64,000 bases of DNA from Burkholderia pyrrocinia (GCF_003330765.1 NZ_CP024903.1:2480001-2544000), one strand, 5' to 3'. Positions 39,627 through 49,009 are shown, counted from the first letter of the stretch. The notes: generated by a model from the sequence alone, not told the origin. Program-made: numbers and translations.

Positions 39627-40669
39627 AACTGCACGGAACGATCGCGGCGGCCGCCGCCCTCTGCATCGCAGGCGCCAGCGTGCCCGCGTTCGCGCAAACG
39701 AAGACGATCTACGTCGGCATGAACGGCGGGCCGATGGAAAAGGCCTATACGAGCCAGGTGCTGCCCGACTTCGAGAAGGCGAACAACGTGAAGGTCGTCG
39801 TCGTGCCCGGCACGTCGTCGGACGTGCTCGCGAAACTGCTCGCGAACCGCAACAAGCCGCAGATCCACGTCGCGTTCCTCGACGACGGCGTGATGGCGCG
39901 CGCGGTCAGCCTCGGCGTGTGCCAGAAGCTCGACGATTCGCCGGTGCTGAAGGAGCTGTACCCGTTCGCGCGGATGAAGGACGACGTCGGCGCGGGCGTG
40001 CAGCTCGGGATGACCGGCATCGCGTACAACAAGAAGCTGTTCGCGGACAAGGGCTGGGCGCCGCCGACGTCGTGGATGGATTTCGCCGATCCGAAATACA
40101 AGGGCAAGGTCGTGTTCCAGTCGGCGTCGAGCAGCACGTTCGGGTTGCACGGCTTCCTCGCGATCAACCGGCTGCTCGGCGGCAGCGAGCAGAACGTCGA
40201 GCCCGGCTTCAGCAAGTGGGCGAGCACGGTCGGGCCGAACGTCGTCGAGTACATCCCGAACTCGGCGAAGATCTCCGAGATGGTGCAGACCGGCGAAGCC
40301 GGCCTGTTCCCGCTCACGCCGACGGGCGTCGGCGACCTGCAGGACAAGGGCATTCCCGTCGCGTACGCGAACCCGAAGGAAGGCCCGGTGCTGCTGCTCG
40401 TCGACCTGTGCGTCGTCGCGAACAATCCCGATCCGCAACTCGCGCAGAAGCTCGCGCAGTTCCTGCTGTCCGCGCCCGCGCAGACGAAGGCTGCCGAGGC
40501 CGGCAAGCAGATCCCGACCAACCGCGGTGCGAAAATGCCGGCCGCGATGCAGCAGAGCCTCGGCAATGTCGACGATCTCGTGCGCAAGGTGACGGTGGTC
40601 GACTGGGCCGCGATCAACGCGCGCCGCGCGCAGTGGGATACGCGCTGGAACCGGCAGATCGAGCGGTAA
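39623..40669 (+). CDS. Periplasmic substrate-binding protein of the ABC importer
   Basis: A 348-residue extracellular solute-binding protein (PotD/FbpA-like). Signal peptide MKLHGTIAAAAALCIAGASV, cleaved near AFA-QT (~24). The mature protein has TKTIYVGMNGGPMEKAYTSQ and AKLLANRNKPQIHVAFLDDG. It is the last gene of the operon and supplies the receptor for the two permeases at its start. Ligand unknown; the linked dehydrogenase suggests an amine-containing compound. Confidence 0.87.
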   Translation: MKLHGTIAAAAALCIAGASVPAFAQTKTIYVGMNGGPMEKAYTSQVLPDFEKANNVKVVVVPGTSSDVLAKLLANRNKPQIHVAFLDDGVMARAVSLGVCQKLDDSPVLKELYPFARMKDDVGAGVQLGMTGIAYNKKLFADKGWAPPTSWMDFADPKYKGKVVFQSASSSTFGLHGFLAINRLLGGSEQNVEPGFSKWASTVGPNVVEYIPNSAKISEMVQTGEAGLFPLTPTGVGDLQDKGIPVAYANPKEGPVLLLVDLCVVANNPDPQLAQKLAQFLLSAPAQTKAAEAGKQIPTNRGAKMPAAMQQSLGNVDDLVRKVTVVDWAAINARRAQWDTRWNRQIER

Positions 40670-40685
40670 CCACGCGGGCGCGTGG
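40670..40685. terminator. Hairpin between convergent genes
   Basis: CCACGCG-GG-CGCGTGG, perfect 7-base arms (effectively a 6-base stem and 4-base loop), right after the operon's last stop codon and five bases before the convergent hydrolase stop. Confidence 0.5.
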
Positions 40686-40690
40686 GCGCG

Positions 40691-42022
40691 CTACCGCAGC
40701 CGATCCGCGACCGCGCGCGCCACGGTGCTCAGCGCATCGCCGCGTTCGAGCGCCGCGCGCGGCCGCGACGCTTCGCCCTGTGCATCGAGCGCGCGCGGCG
40801 CGAAGTCCGGCGACGACGAAAACTTGACGATCGTCAACGCGGTCTTCGGTTCGACCAGGATCGACTGGCCGAACCGCCCCGCCGCCGCGAACGATCCGTC
40901 GCCGTCGTTCACCTGGTACCAGTAGTCGCGATACGCATAGCCGTCCTTGCCGGGGATCACGTTGCCCTTCGCGAACAGCGCCGCGTTGTGCGCAGGCTGC
41001 AACGCCGCGCGAATCGTCGCGGCTGGCAGCGTGCCCGGCGCGCCGCCAAGCCCGGTGCGCACGCGTTCCGCGAAGCGCGCGGCATCGCGCAGCGTCGTGT
41101 ACAGCCCGCCGCTCGCCATCGCCATCGCGTTGCGATCCACCGCGACGTACGCATCGTCTTCCGCGAAATCGCGCCACAGCCACCGCTCGACCAGCGCGCT
41201 CCACGACTGCCCCGTCGCGCGCTGCATCGCCCACGCGACGGCTTCCGGCGAACCGTTCTGGTAGAACCACGCGCTGCCCGGCGCCACGTCCGGCACGCGT
41301 TGCACGGTCAGCAGGAAATCGACGATGCTGGCCGGCGCGCCTTCGCGGTGCGGCACCAGCCCGACGGCGCCGAACAAGCCGAGATCGGGCGGTATGCCCG
41401 GCGCGTACGCGGTGGGCACTTCCATGTCCAGGTTCTGTTGCAGCGTCGCGCTGCCGAACGGCGTGTCGGCCAGTTCCGGCACCGCGCGCAACAGCGGCGC
41501 GCCTGCATCGAGCACGCCCGATTCGATCATCTGTGCAGCCAGCAGGCCCGTCACCGATTTCGTCATCGACGCCCATGCGTGCGGCTGGTCGGGCCGGAAG
41601 CCGTCGAAATACCGCTCGTAGACGATCCGGCCGCGCTGCACGACGATGAAGCCGTCGGTATGGGTCGCGCGCAGATACGCGTCGAGCGTCAGCGTCTCGC
41701 CGCCGATTGTCACGGGCAGCGTGTCGAGACCGGGCGCCGGGCGCTCGGGGAGCGGCATCGGCGCGGCCGCGTGCCGGATGCCGGCCGTCGGCGCGAGCAG
41801 CCGCGTGTTGCCCAACGCCCAGCGCAGGCGCGCAGGCGTGAACGCGTTCGCCTTGTTGACGACCTGGTCGGCCGGCGGCGGAAAGCTCTGCATCACGCCC
41901 GGCGTGGCGGCGTCGGTTGCGGCGGGCGCAGTCGCGGCGAACGCGAGCCCGCCGGCCAGCACGAAGGTGCCGGCAATCCGGCCGGTGCGCCGGGTAGTAG
42001 TAAAGCATCGATCGAATCGCAT
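40691..42022 (-). CDS. Exported serine hydrolase of the beta-lactamase/esterase family
   Basis: A 443-residue protein with a signal peptide (~1-37, ending AFAATAPAA). The class C-like active site is SMTK (SMTKSVTG, ~160), with a YxN-type YQNGS (YQNGSPEAVAW) and, later, FAAAGRFGQSILVEPK in place of the KTG box. Members are mostly esterases or peptidases, not true beta-lactamases. It ends the minus-strand series that follows the porin/BON genes, 47 bases after the BON stop, and could be co-transcribed. Confidence 0.8.
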   Translation of the reverse strand: MRFDRCFTTTRRTGRIAGTFVLAGGLAFAATAPAATDAATPGVMQSFPPPADQVVNKANAFTPARLRWALGNTRLLAPTAGIRHAAAPMPLPERPAPGLDTLPVTIGGETLTLDAYLRATHTDGFIVVQRGRIVYERYFDGFRPDQPHAWASMTKSVTGLLAAQMIESGVLDAGAPLLRAVPELADTPFGSATLQQNLDMEVPTAYAPGIPPDLGLFGAVGLVPHREGAPASIVDFLLTVQRVPDVAPGSAWFYQNGSPEAVAWAMQRATGQSWSALVERWLWRDFAEDDAYVAVDRNAMAMASGGLYTTLRDAARFAERVRTGLGGAPGTLPAATIRAALQPAHNAALFAKGNVIPGKDGYAYRDYWYQVNDGDGSFAAAGRFGQSILVEPKTALTIVKFSSSPDFAPRALDAQGEASRPRAALERGDALSTVARAVADRLR

Positions 42023-42069
42023 CGAGTCATGCCTCTTAGTGGAAAGTGAACGGGCGATGCGCCCGGACA

Positions 42070-42459
42070 TCAGGGTTGCTGGCCGTCGATTCGCAACAGG
42101 TTCGCCACCGACGCGACACCGTCGACGCGCCGCGCGACCGCAGCCGCGAGATTCGCCTGGTTGGTATCCGTGACCGAGCCGGCCAGCGTCACGCTGCCGT
42201 CGCGCACGCGCACGAGGATGCGCGTCACGTTCAGGTTTTTCGTGCGCGCGAGCGTGGTGCTGACGCGCCGTTTCAGCTTGCGGTCGGCCGCCTTGCGTTG
42301 CGCAGGCGACAGGCTGGCTGACGTAGACGCCTGCACGGATTCTTGCGCGGCCGCCGAGGATCGAACCACCGCGCTCGCGGCGTCGGATTGCGCGTGCGCG
42401 GCGACGGTCCAGCAGGCAGCCATCAGCAGCCCCGCGGCAAGTTGGCATGAAATACGCAT
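42070..42459 (-). CDS. BON-domain periplasmic protein
   Basis: A 129-residue exported protein. Signal peptide MRISCQLAAGLLMAACWTVA, cleaved near AHA-QS. A Ser/Ala-rich linker is followed by one BON domain (~62-126: KLKRRVSTTLARTKNLNVTR, VRVRDGSVTLAGSV, VANLLRI). BON domains bind phospholipids or outer-membrane components. It lies 38 bases after a porin gene, suggesting an envelope-stabilising role linked to that porin. Confidence 0.8.
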   Translation of the reverse strand: MRISCQLAAGLLMAACWTVAAHAQSDAASAVVRSSAAAQESVQASTSASLSPAQRKAADRKLKRRVSTTLARTKNLNVTRILVRVRDGSVTLAGSVTDTNQANLAAAVARRVDGVASVANLLRIDGQQP

Positions 42460-42497
42460 GATCGAATCGCACTCCTGAAAAATCGTTGAACAAAACC

Positions 42498-43556
42498 TCA
42501 GAACTGCGTCATCAGGCCGATCGACACACCGGTCGTCGCGCTCGCGCCGCGCCGCATGTTCAGCGCCGCGATCGTCGTGGGGTCGCGCATGTACGCGCCG
42601 GTCATCCCGTTGCGATCGACCTCGACATACAGCTCGGTGCGCTTCGACAGGAAGTACTCGGCGATCGCATAGGTCGTCAGCTTGTGGCCGTCTGCGTCCG
42701 ACACGTTGCCGAGATTGCGCGCGCGGTCGTAAAACGCGGCCGCGCTCAACTGCACCGACGGCAGCGGCTGCACGACGACACCGAACGACGGGATATCGTC
42801 GCGCCGCGACGGCGCACCGGCCTTGCTCGCGGTCACGTTCAGCGACGCATAGCTCAGGTAGAAGCGCGCGCGGCCGAGCTGCAGCGTACCGCCCGCCTGG
42901 ATCGTCTGCGCCGACTGCGAGCCGTCCGGGCTGTAGGTCTTCGCGTACGACACGCCGCCCATCAAGTCTGAAAACGTGTACATCGCGGCGGCCGAATAGC
43001 TGGTGCCCGCATGCGTGCTGCCCGCGACGCCGCCGGGCGAATAGTTCGCGCCGAACCGCAAGCCGCCCGCCTGCCCGAGATACTTGATCATGTTGTTGAA
43101 GCGCGAGTCGAGCGTGAAGAAGTTGCCGTCGAACAGCACGCCCGGTTCGACGGCGAGCGACTGCCCGCGCCCGCCGAGCGGATCGAGCGCGATGCCGAGA
43201 TCCTCCGCGACGTTGAACTGGCGGCCGAGCGTCAAGCGACCGAAATCGCCGGTCAGGCCGACATACGCGGCCTGCGAGAACAGCGTTCCGGACGTCTTCA
43301 ACGCGCCGGTGCCGCTGTTGAACGCGCCGTCGAGCACGAACAGTGCCTTCAGCCCGCCGCCGAGATCCTCCTTGCCGCGAATGCCGAACTCGTTGCCCGC
43401 GATGATGTTGTTGTTGAAGCCGACCTGGCTGCCGCCCGGCAGCCCGTTGACCCAGCGCACGCCACCGCCAATCCGGCCGAACAGCGTCACGCTCGACTGC
43501 GCGTGCGCACTCCCGCACAGCGCGCCCACCAGCGCCGCCGCGATCATCTTCTTCAT
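42498..43556 (-). CDS. General porin
   Basis: A 352-residue outer-membrane porin. The signal peptide MKKMIAAALVGALCGSAHA is followed by the mature start QSSVTLFGRIGGGVRW, the loop-barrel motif GIRGKEDLGGGLKALFVLDG and a terminal Phe (IGLMTQF). It follows the MFS gene by 104 bases on the same strand. With the MFS carrier and CoA-dependent enzymes it forms an uptake-plus-catabolism unit. Confidence 0.9.
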   Translation of the reverse strand: MKKMIAAALVGALCGSAHAQSSVTLFGRIGGGVRWVNGLPGGSQVGFNNNIIAGNEFGIRGKEDLGGGLKALFVLDGAFNSGTGALKTSGTLFSQAAYVGLTGDFGRLTLGRQFNVAEDLGIALDPLGGRGQSLAVEPGVLFDGNFFTLDSRFNNMIKYLGQAGGLRFGANYSPGGVAGSTHAGTSYSAAAMYTFSDLMGGVSYAKTYSPDGSQSAQTIQAGGTLQLGRARFYLSYASLNVTASKAGAPSRRDDIPSFGVVVQPLPSVQLSAAAFYDRARNLGNVSDADGHKLTTYAIAEYFLSKRTELYVEVDRNGMTGAYMRDPTTIAALNMRRGASATTGVSIGLMTQF

Positions 43557-43660
43557 GTCTCCTCCTGCCGCGTCGTTGCGCGGCGTATCGTTGTACTGCC
43601 TACCGTCGAAAGGCGCCGCCACCCGACACTCGGGCCGCGCGCCGAATGCGATGCGCGGTG

Positions 43661-44959
43661 CTAGCGGCCGCACGCGCCGACCGGCGGCACGGCACGCTCC
43701 GGTTCGCCGGCGAGGCGCCGCAGCGAGCGCTGCGGATCGAGGCACCATGCGCCGAGCACGCCGCATGCGATCAGCACGACGCCGCACACGACGCTCGCCT
43801 GTTCGAAGCCGCGCGCGACCGACGCGCCGGCCGCCTCGATCAGCATCCCCGTGACGACCGGCGCACCCAGGCCTGCGAGCGATGCGAAGCCGTTGCTGAG
43901 CGCGAGCACGCCGCCGCGCTGGGTATCCGGCGTCACCTCGGCGAGCATCGCGGGACCGATCGAGTACATCGTCAGCGTCAAGCCGCTGCCGAGCGTCAGC
44001 AGCACGAGCTTCGCCGCGCTCGGCACCTCCGGCACCGGCAGCACGGCCAGCATCGCGCCGGCGACCGCAAGCGTGACCGCGACAAACGTGCCGCGCCCGT
44101 GGCGCGACGGCATGCCGCGCGCGAGCAGCGTCTGCGACAGCCACGCGAGCGCGAGACTGAGCGGCGACGTGACCGCGACGAACAGCGCGAACATGCGCCC
44201 GGCCTCGTGCGGCCCGAAGCCGAGCCCGAGTTGCAGGTAGGTCGGCATCCACGTGAGCGTCATCGCGAGAATCCAGTTCGCCGCGAAATGGCCGAGGAAG
44301 TTGCCGAGCACCGTGCGGTCGGTCAGCAGCCGCCCGTACGGCACGCGTTCGCCACCGGTCGCGCGCGGGCCGCGCGACAGCGTGCCCTCCTCGCCGACTA
44401 CCGCCCATGCAATGCACCACACGACTCCGAGCAGTGCCAGTACCGCGAAATTCGCGCGCCAGCCCCAGTGCGTCGTGATGACCGGAATCGCGAGCCCCGC
44501 GATCAGCAGGCCGAGCGCGCTGCCCTGATGCAGCAGCGCGACGGGGAGATTGCGCCGCGTATCGGGAAACCACTTGTAGATCGCATGCGTGGCGACCGGC
44601 GACGCAGGCCCTTCGCCGATGCCGAGCAGCACGCGGCATGCGATGACGACCCAGATCGAGCTCGCGGCGAGCATCGGCAGTTGCAGCAATGCCCACGCGG
44701 CCGCCATCGCGAACAGCAGCCATTTCGCGGGCCAGCGGTTTGCGGCGATACCGCCCGCGACCGCCGCGACCGCGAACAGCCAGTTGAGGCTGCCGCCGAT
44801 CACGCCGAACTGCGTCGGGCTCAGATGCAGGTCGCGCATCATCGGCACCGACACGAGGCCGAGCACGACCTTGTCGAGAAAATTCACCAGCATCATCAGC
44901 GCGAGCATCGTCGCGATGGACCACGCCCGTCCGGGGCGGTACTGCGCACCATTCGTCAT
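43661..44959 (-). CDS. MFS transporter (anion:cation symporter-like)
   Basis: A 432-residue carrier with 12 helices. The first-half LMMLVNFLDKVVLGLVSVPM and the GIGEGPASPVATHAIYKWFP motif are typical of the ACS family that imports organic acids such as phthalate, glucarate or hexuronate. It lies 44 bases after the CaiB-type gene in the same operon and probably imports the acid that the ligase activates. Confidence 0.85.
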   Translation of the reverse strand: MTNGAQYRPGRAWSIATMLALMMLVNFLDKVVLGLVSVPMMRDLHLSPTQFGVIGGSLNWLFAVAAVAGGIAANRWPAKWLLFAMAAAWALLQLPMLAASSIWVVIACRVLLGIGEGPASPVATHAIYKWFPDTRRNLPVALLHQGSALGLLIAGLAIPVITTHWGWRANFAVLALLGVVWCIAWAVVGEEGTLSRGPRATGGERVPYGRLLTDRTVLGNFLGHFAANWILAMTLTWMPTYLQLGLGFGPHEAGRMFALFVAVTSPLSLALAWLSQTLLARGMPSRHGRGTFVAVTLAVAGAMLAVLPVPEVPSAAKLVLLTLGSGLTLTMYSIGPAMLAEVTPDTQRGGVLALSNGFASLAGLGAPVVTGMLIEAAGASVARGFEQASVVCGVVLIACGVLGAWCLDPQRSLRRLAGEPERAVPPVGACGR

Positions 44960-45003
44960 GGCTGTCTCCTGTTTCGTTATCGTGGGCGGCCGGGTGCGTC
45001 GCG

Positions 45004-46158
45004 CTAGCCGCCGCCGTGCTCGCCGGGTGCCGGCACGCGGTCGTCGCCGTCCGGCAGGCCGAGCGAGAATTTCACCGGGAAGCGCACCGCGAGCGTGCGG
45101 TCGGCCGCCACCTCGCGCACGACGCCGCGTGCACGCACGTGCGGATCGTCGAACACCGCGCCGGCGTCGGGCACCGGCGACAAGGGCAGCCCGAGCGCGC
45201 CGAGCACGCGCATCCAGTCTTCCTGCGTGCGCGTTGCGAAGGTCGCGCGCAACAACGCACCGAGTGCGTGCCGATGTTGCTGCCGGCCTGCGCGCTGCGC
45301 GAAGCGCGGTTCGCGCAGCGCCGGATACGCGTCGCCGAGCGCATCGGCAAGCGTCGCCCAAAACTTGTCCTCGAGCGTCGCGAGCACGATGTGCCGCCCG
45401 TCGGCGGTCTCGAACAGGTCGTTGTCGGGCATCACCCAGCGCGCGGTGTTCGGCGTATCGCGGCCCGTGCGCAGCGCCCACGCGGCTGGCGCGGTCCACG
45501 CAAAAATCGCGTCGTGGATCGACACGTCGAGATGCTGGCCGAGCCCGTTCGCGCGTGCGCTCATCACCGCGACGGCGAGCGCGAGCGCCGCATGCAGCGC
45601 GGCCGCATGATCGGCGAGCCGTACGCGCGGCCGCGCGACGGTGTCATGCAGTTGCGCGGGCACCGACCAGTAACCGGCATCGGCAAGAAAATTCAGGTCG
45701 TGGCCGGGACGGTTCGCATACGGGCCGTCCTGCCCGTAGCCGGTGATCGAGCACAGCACGACGCGCGGGTTCGCACGGGCAAGCGTGTCGTAATCGAGCC
45801 CGAGCCGCGTCATCACGCCGGGCCGGTTGCCTTCGACCACCGCATCGGCATCGCGCACGAGATCGAGAAAGTGCGCGCGGCCATCGGGTGTCTTCAGGTC
45901 GAGCACGATCGAGCGCTTGCCGCGGTTGAACTGTGCGAACGTGTCGTCGCCGAACCGCCGCAACGCGTCGCCGCCGGGCGGCTCGACCTTGATCACGTCG
46001 GCGCCGAGCTGGCGCAGCAGCGCGCAGGCATGCGGCCCGGGCAGCAGTTGGCCGGCATCGACGATCCGCACGCCGCGCAGGCACGACCACGCCGGCGCCT
46101 GGTCGTCGCCATCCGGCCAGGCGCCGCACGCGCCGCGTGCATCGTCGCGCGCCGTCAT
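45004..46158 (-). CDS. CaiB/BaiF-family CoA-transferase
   Basis: A 384-residue class III CoA-transferase that moves CoA between carboxylic acids. It shows GVRIVDAGQLLPGPHACALL near the N-terminus, GADVIKVEPPGGD and GYGQDGPYANRPGHDLNFLA. In this last motif Asp follows GH at the position of the family's catalytic Asp. Its start overlaps the acyl-CoA dehydrogenase stop by four bases. Together with a ligase and a dehydrogenase it suggests a pathway where the acid is recycled through CoA esters. Confidence 0.85.
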   Translation of the reverse strand: MTARDDARGACGAWPDGDDQAPAWSCLRGVRIVDAGQLLPGPHACALLRQLGADVIKVEPPGGDALRRFGDDTFAQFNRGKRSIVLDLKTPDGRAHFLDLVRDADAVVEGNRPGVMTRLGLDYDTLARANPRVVLCSITGYGQDGPYANRPGHDLNFLADAGYWSVPAQLHDTVARPRVRLADHAAALHAALALAVAVMSARANGLGQHLDVSIHDAIFAWTAPAAWALRTGRDTPNTARWVMPDNDLFETADGRHIVLATLEDKFWATLADALGDAYPALREPRFAQRAGRQQHRHALGALLRATFATRTQEDWMRVLGALGLPLSPVPDAGAVFDDPHVRARGVVREVAADRTLAVRFPVKFSLGLPDGDDRVPAPGEHGGG

Positions 46159-47342
46159 GCGTCGCGCCCCGCGCCGGCCGGATCGAGAATCGCCTTCGCG
46201 ATCGCGTTGCGCTGGATCTCGCTCGTGCCGGTCAGGATCCGGAACATCCGCAGCTTGCGAAACGTCTGCTCGACCGGGTGGCCGCGCGTCACGCCGACAT
46301 TGCCGTGGATCTGCACCGCCTTGTCCGCGACCTCGAAGCAGCGCTCGGACACATACAGCTTGCACGCGGACGCCGTCATCCGCAGGTCGGCGCCTGCGTC
46401 GGCGAGCGCGGCCGTGTGCGCGATCATGCTTTCGCATGCCCACAGCGCGGCGGCCATGTCGGCAAGCATGTGCTGGATCGCCTGGAAACGCGCGATCGGG
46501 CCGCCGAACTGCCGGCGCGTGCGCGCATGGTCGAGCGACGCGCGGTACGCGGACATCGCGAGGCCGAGCATCGTCGGGCAATGCAGCAGCCGGTTCACGT
46601 TGATGCGCGACATGCCGAGCCTGAAGCCGTTGCCGACCCCGCCGAACACGTTCTCGCGCGGCACACGCACGTCGACGAAGCGAATGTCCGCGTCGATATG
46701 CTGGCCGGACATCGGCACATACTCGTGTTCGACGCTCACGCCGGGCAGGTCGAGATCGACCAGCACTGCCGTGATCTGCGGCGGCGTCGCGGACGCATCG
46801 GTCACGCACATCACGATCGCGAAATCGGCGAACGGCGCGCCGCTGATGTAGTGCTTCGTGCCGTTGATGATGAACGAGTCGCCGACCTCGACCGCCGTGG
46901 TGCGAATGCTCATCGCATCCGAACCCGAGTGCGGTTCGGTCAGCGCGAAGCACGTCGATTTCTCGCCGCGCATCACCGGCTTGAAATAGCGTTCGAGCTG
47001 CGCGGGCGTCGCGTACTTCAGCATGTTGCCGATGCGCGGCGGCCCGCCGAGTTCACCGAGCACGTGCGGCGCGAGTGCCGCGCCCGATGCGGCCAGATCC
47101 GCCTTCAGCGCACACACTTCGACGATCGACAGCCCCTGGCCGCCCATCTCGACCGGCAGGCTGGCGGTATAGAAGCCGAGTGCGGCCGAGCGTTGCCACA
47201 CCCGACGCAGCACGTCGCGCGGCCACGCATCTTCGGAACCGAGCCGCAGCTCGCGCTCGATCGGGCGCAGTTCGTCGTCGACGAAGCGCAGCACGGCCGC
47301 GCGCAGCGCGACGAATTCGGGGCGTTGCAGATGATCGAACAT
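46155..47342 (-). CDS. Acyl-CoA dehydrogenase
   Basis: A 395-residue FAD enzyme that introduces a double bond next to the thioester. It shows CFALTEPHSGSDAMSIRTTA and GTKHYISGAP in the FAD region, the helical domain RTRRQFGGPIARFQAIQHML, and IHGNVGVTRGHPVEQTFRKL with RILTGTSEIQRNAIAK near the end. The usual catalytic Glu region reads GTSEIQ, fitting the family. It lies 11 bases after the ligase gene. Confidence 0.88.
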   Translation of the reverse strand: MFDHLQRPEFVALRAAVLRFVDDELRPIERELRLGSEDAWPRDVLRRVWQRSAALGFYTASLPVEMGGQGLSIVEVCALKADLAASGAALAPHVLGELGGPPRIGNMLKYATPAQLERYFKPVMRGEKSTCFALTEPHSGSDAMSIRTTAVEVGDSFIINGTKHYISGAPFADFAIVMCVTDASATPPQITAVLVDLDLPGVSVEHEYVPMSGQHIDADIRFVDVRVPRENVFGGVGNGFRLGMSRINVNRLLHCPTMLGLAMSAYRASLDHARTRRQFGGPIARFQAIQHMLADMAAALWACESMIAHTAALADAGADLRMTASACKLYVSERCFEVADKAVQIHGNVGVTRGHPVEQTFRKLRMFRILTGTSEIQRNAIAKAILDPAGAGRDA

Positions 47343-47353
47343 GACAGGCTCCT

Positions 47354-48907
47354 TCAGTTGACGCGGCGCGCGACACCGCGCCAGTACTGCTCGCGCACGA
47401 GCTTGCGGGCGATCTTGCCGCTCGCGTTCTTCGGCAGTTCCGCGACGAAATCGATGGTGCGCGGCAGCTTGTAGTCGGCGAGCAGCGCGCGGCAATGCGC
47501 GACGAGATCGGCCGCCTGCGCGCTGCGGCCGGAACGCAGCACGACGACGGCCTTCACGGCCTCGCCCCACTTGTCGTCGGGCACGCCGACGACGCATGCC
47601 TCGAGCACGCCTTCATGCCGGTAGAGCACCGCTTCGACTTCGGTCGGATACACGTTGAAGCCGCCCGAGATGATCATGTCGTGCTTGCGGTCGACCAGAT
47701 AGACGAAGCCGTCGCGATCGGTGCGCGCGAGGTCGCCCGTGTGCAGCCAGCCGTCGACCAGCACCTCGCGCGTCAGCTCCGGCGCGTTCCAGTAGCCCTG
47801 GAAGACGTCCGCACCGCGAATCACGATCTCGCCGATCGCGTCGCCTTCGACTTCGCACCCGTCAGCGTCGACCACGCGCACCTCGGTCTCGCCGAGCGGC
47901 CGGCCGCAGGACGCGAGCCGCCCGCGGTCGTGCAGCAGCGCCTGCGCGTGATCGGCGATGCCGAGCCGCGTGACGCCCGACGTCGATTCGCTCGCGCCAT
48001 AGCCTTGCGACAGCACGGGACCGATGCGCGCCCACGCCTCCTCGATGCGCGCCGGCGCCATCGGCGCCGCACCGTAGCCGAGCACCTTCAGGCTGCGCAG
48101 GTCGGCCTGCGCGAGATCGGGCTCGTTCAGCAGCATGTTGACCATCGCCGGCACCATGAACGTGTGCGTGATGCGCTGGCGCGCCACTTCGGCGAGGAAA
48201 TGCGCGGGCTCGAACGCGTCGAACAGCACGAGCGTTGCGCCGCAGAACAGGTACGGCTGCATCAGCATCCCGGACGCGTGCGTGATCGGCCCGATCAGCG
48301 CGAGCCGGTCGCCGGGCTGCGCGGGACGGTCCATCCCCTGCACGATCTTGCGCAGCGACGCGAGCCGGTTGCCGTAGCTCTGCATCGCAGCCTTGATCCG
48401 CCCAGTCGAGCCGGACGAGAAATGCAGTACCGCGAGATCATCGGGTGCCGACGTGTAGTCGGGCGGCATGTCGCCGCCCTGGGCGAGCAACGCTTCGTAG
48501 TCGAGATAGCCGGCGACCGCGCCATCGAGCGACACGAACCGCTCGACCATGCCGAAGCCCGGCGAATCGGGCGTGTATTCCGTATAGCCGCGCCCGCCGA
48601 TGAACGCGACGGGCGTGCAGTTGCCGACGACGTCGGCAGCCTCGGCAGCCGTGAAGCGCGGGTTCAACGCGGCCTTCACGAGGCCGGCCTTGTACAGCGC
48701 GCACTCGATCTCGACGAGTTCGATGCAGTTGCGCGCCTGCACGGCGATGCGCTCGCCGCGTGCGAAGCCGAGGCCGCGCAGCGCATTCGCGAGCCGCGTC
48801 GAACGCTCGTCGAGCTGGCGGTATGTGACGGCGCGGTCGCGGTGGATCACGGCGGGCTGGCTGCCCCAGTAACGGGCCGCGCGCCGCAGGAAGTAGGTGA
48901 AGCTCAA
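47354..48907 (-). CDS. Acyl/aryl-CoA ligase (AMP-binding), TTG start
   Basis: A 517-residue adenylating enzyme that makes acyl-CoA from an acid, ATP and CoA. It shows the P-loop-like LHFSSGSTGRIKAAMQSY, GYGASESTSGVTRLG, the hinge GWLHTGDLARTDRDGFVYLV, DRKHDMIISGGFNVYPTEVE and the catalytic Lys in PKNASGKIARK. No ATG fits the N-terminus; a TTG seven bases after AGGAG gives MSFTYFLRRAARYWG and is my choice. First gene of the minus-strand operon divergent from a LysR gene. Confidence 0.87.
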   Translation of the reverse strand: MSFTYFLRRAARYWGSQPAVIHRDRAVTYRQLDERSTRLANALRGLGFARGERIAVQARNCIELVEIECALYKAGLVKAALNPRFTAAEAADVVGNCTPVAFIGGRGYTEYTPDSPGFGMVERFVSLDGAVAGYLDYEALLAQGGDMPPDYTSAPDDLAVLHFSSGSTGRIKAAMQSYGNRLASLRKIVQGMDRPAQPGDRLALIGPITHASGMLMQPYLFCGATLVLFDAFEPAHFLAEVARQRITHTFMVPAMVNMLLNEPDLAQADLRSLKVLGYGAAPMAPARIEEAWARIGPVLSQGYGASESTSGVTRLGIADHAQALLHDRGRLASCGRPLGETEVRVVDADGCEVEGDAIGEIVIRGADVFQGYWNAPELTREVLVDGWLHTGDLARTDRDGFVYLVDRKHDMIISGGFNVYPTEVEAVLYRHEGVLEACVVGVPDDKWGEAVKAVVVLRSGRSAQAADLVAHCRALLADYKLPRTIDFVAELPKNASGKIARKLVREQYWRGVARRVN

Positions 48908-48945
48908 AGCGATTCTCCTGGTCGAACAGTGCCGCCAGTCTGTAA

Positions 48946-48959
48946 GATGCCAAGGCATC
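48946..48959. promoter_or_regulatory. LysR operator candidate in the divergent gap
   Basis: GATGCC-AA-GGCATC, perfect 6-base arms, 51 bases before the LysR start codon and 39 bases from the ligase TTG. The flanking bases are AT-rich. It is a likely binding site for control of both genes. Confidence 0.55.
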
Positions 48960-49009
48960 ACTACAATGCATCAACGGATATAAAGTCATAACCGACAGGA
49001 ATCCCCCGG

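Noticed and set aside
40691..42022. Antibiotic-resistance beta-lactamase
   Set aside because: It has the SxxK core but no KTG box in the right place, and its length and N-terminal region fit esterase-type family members better.
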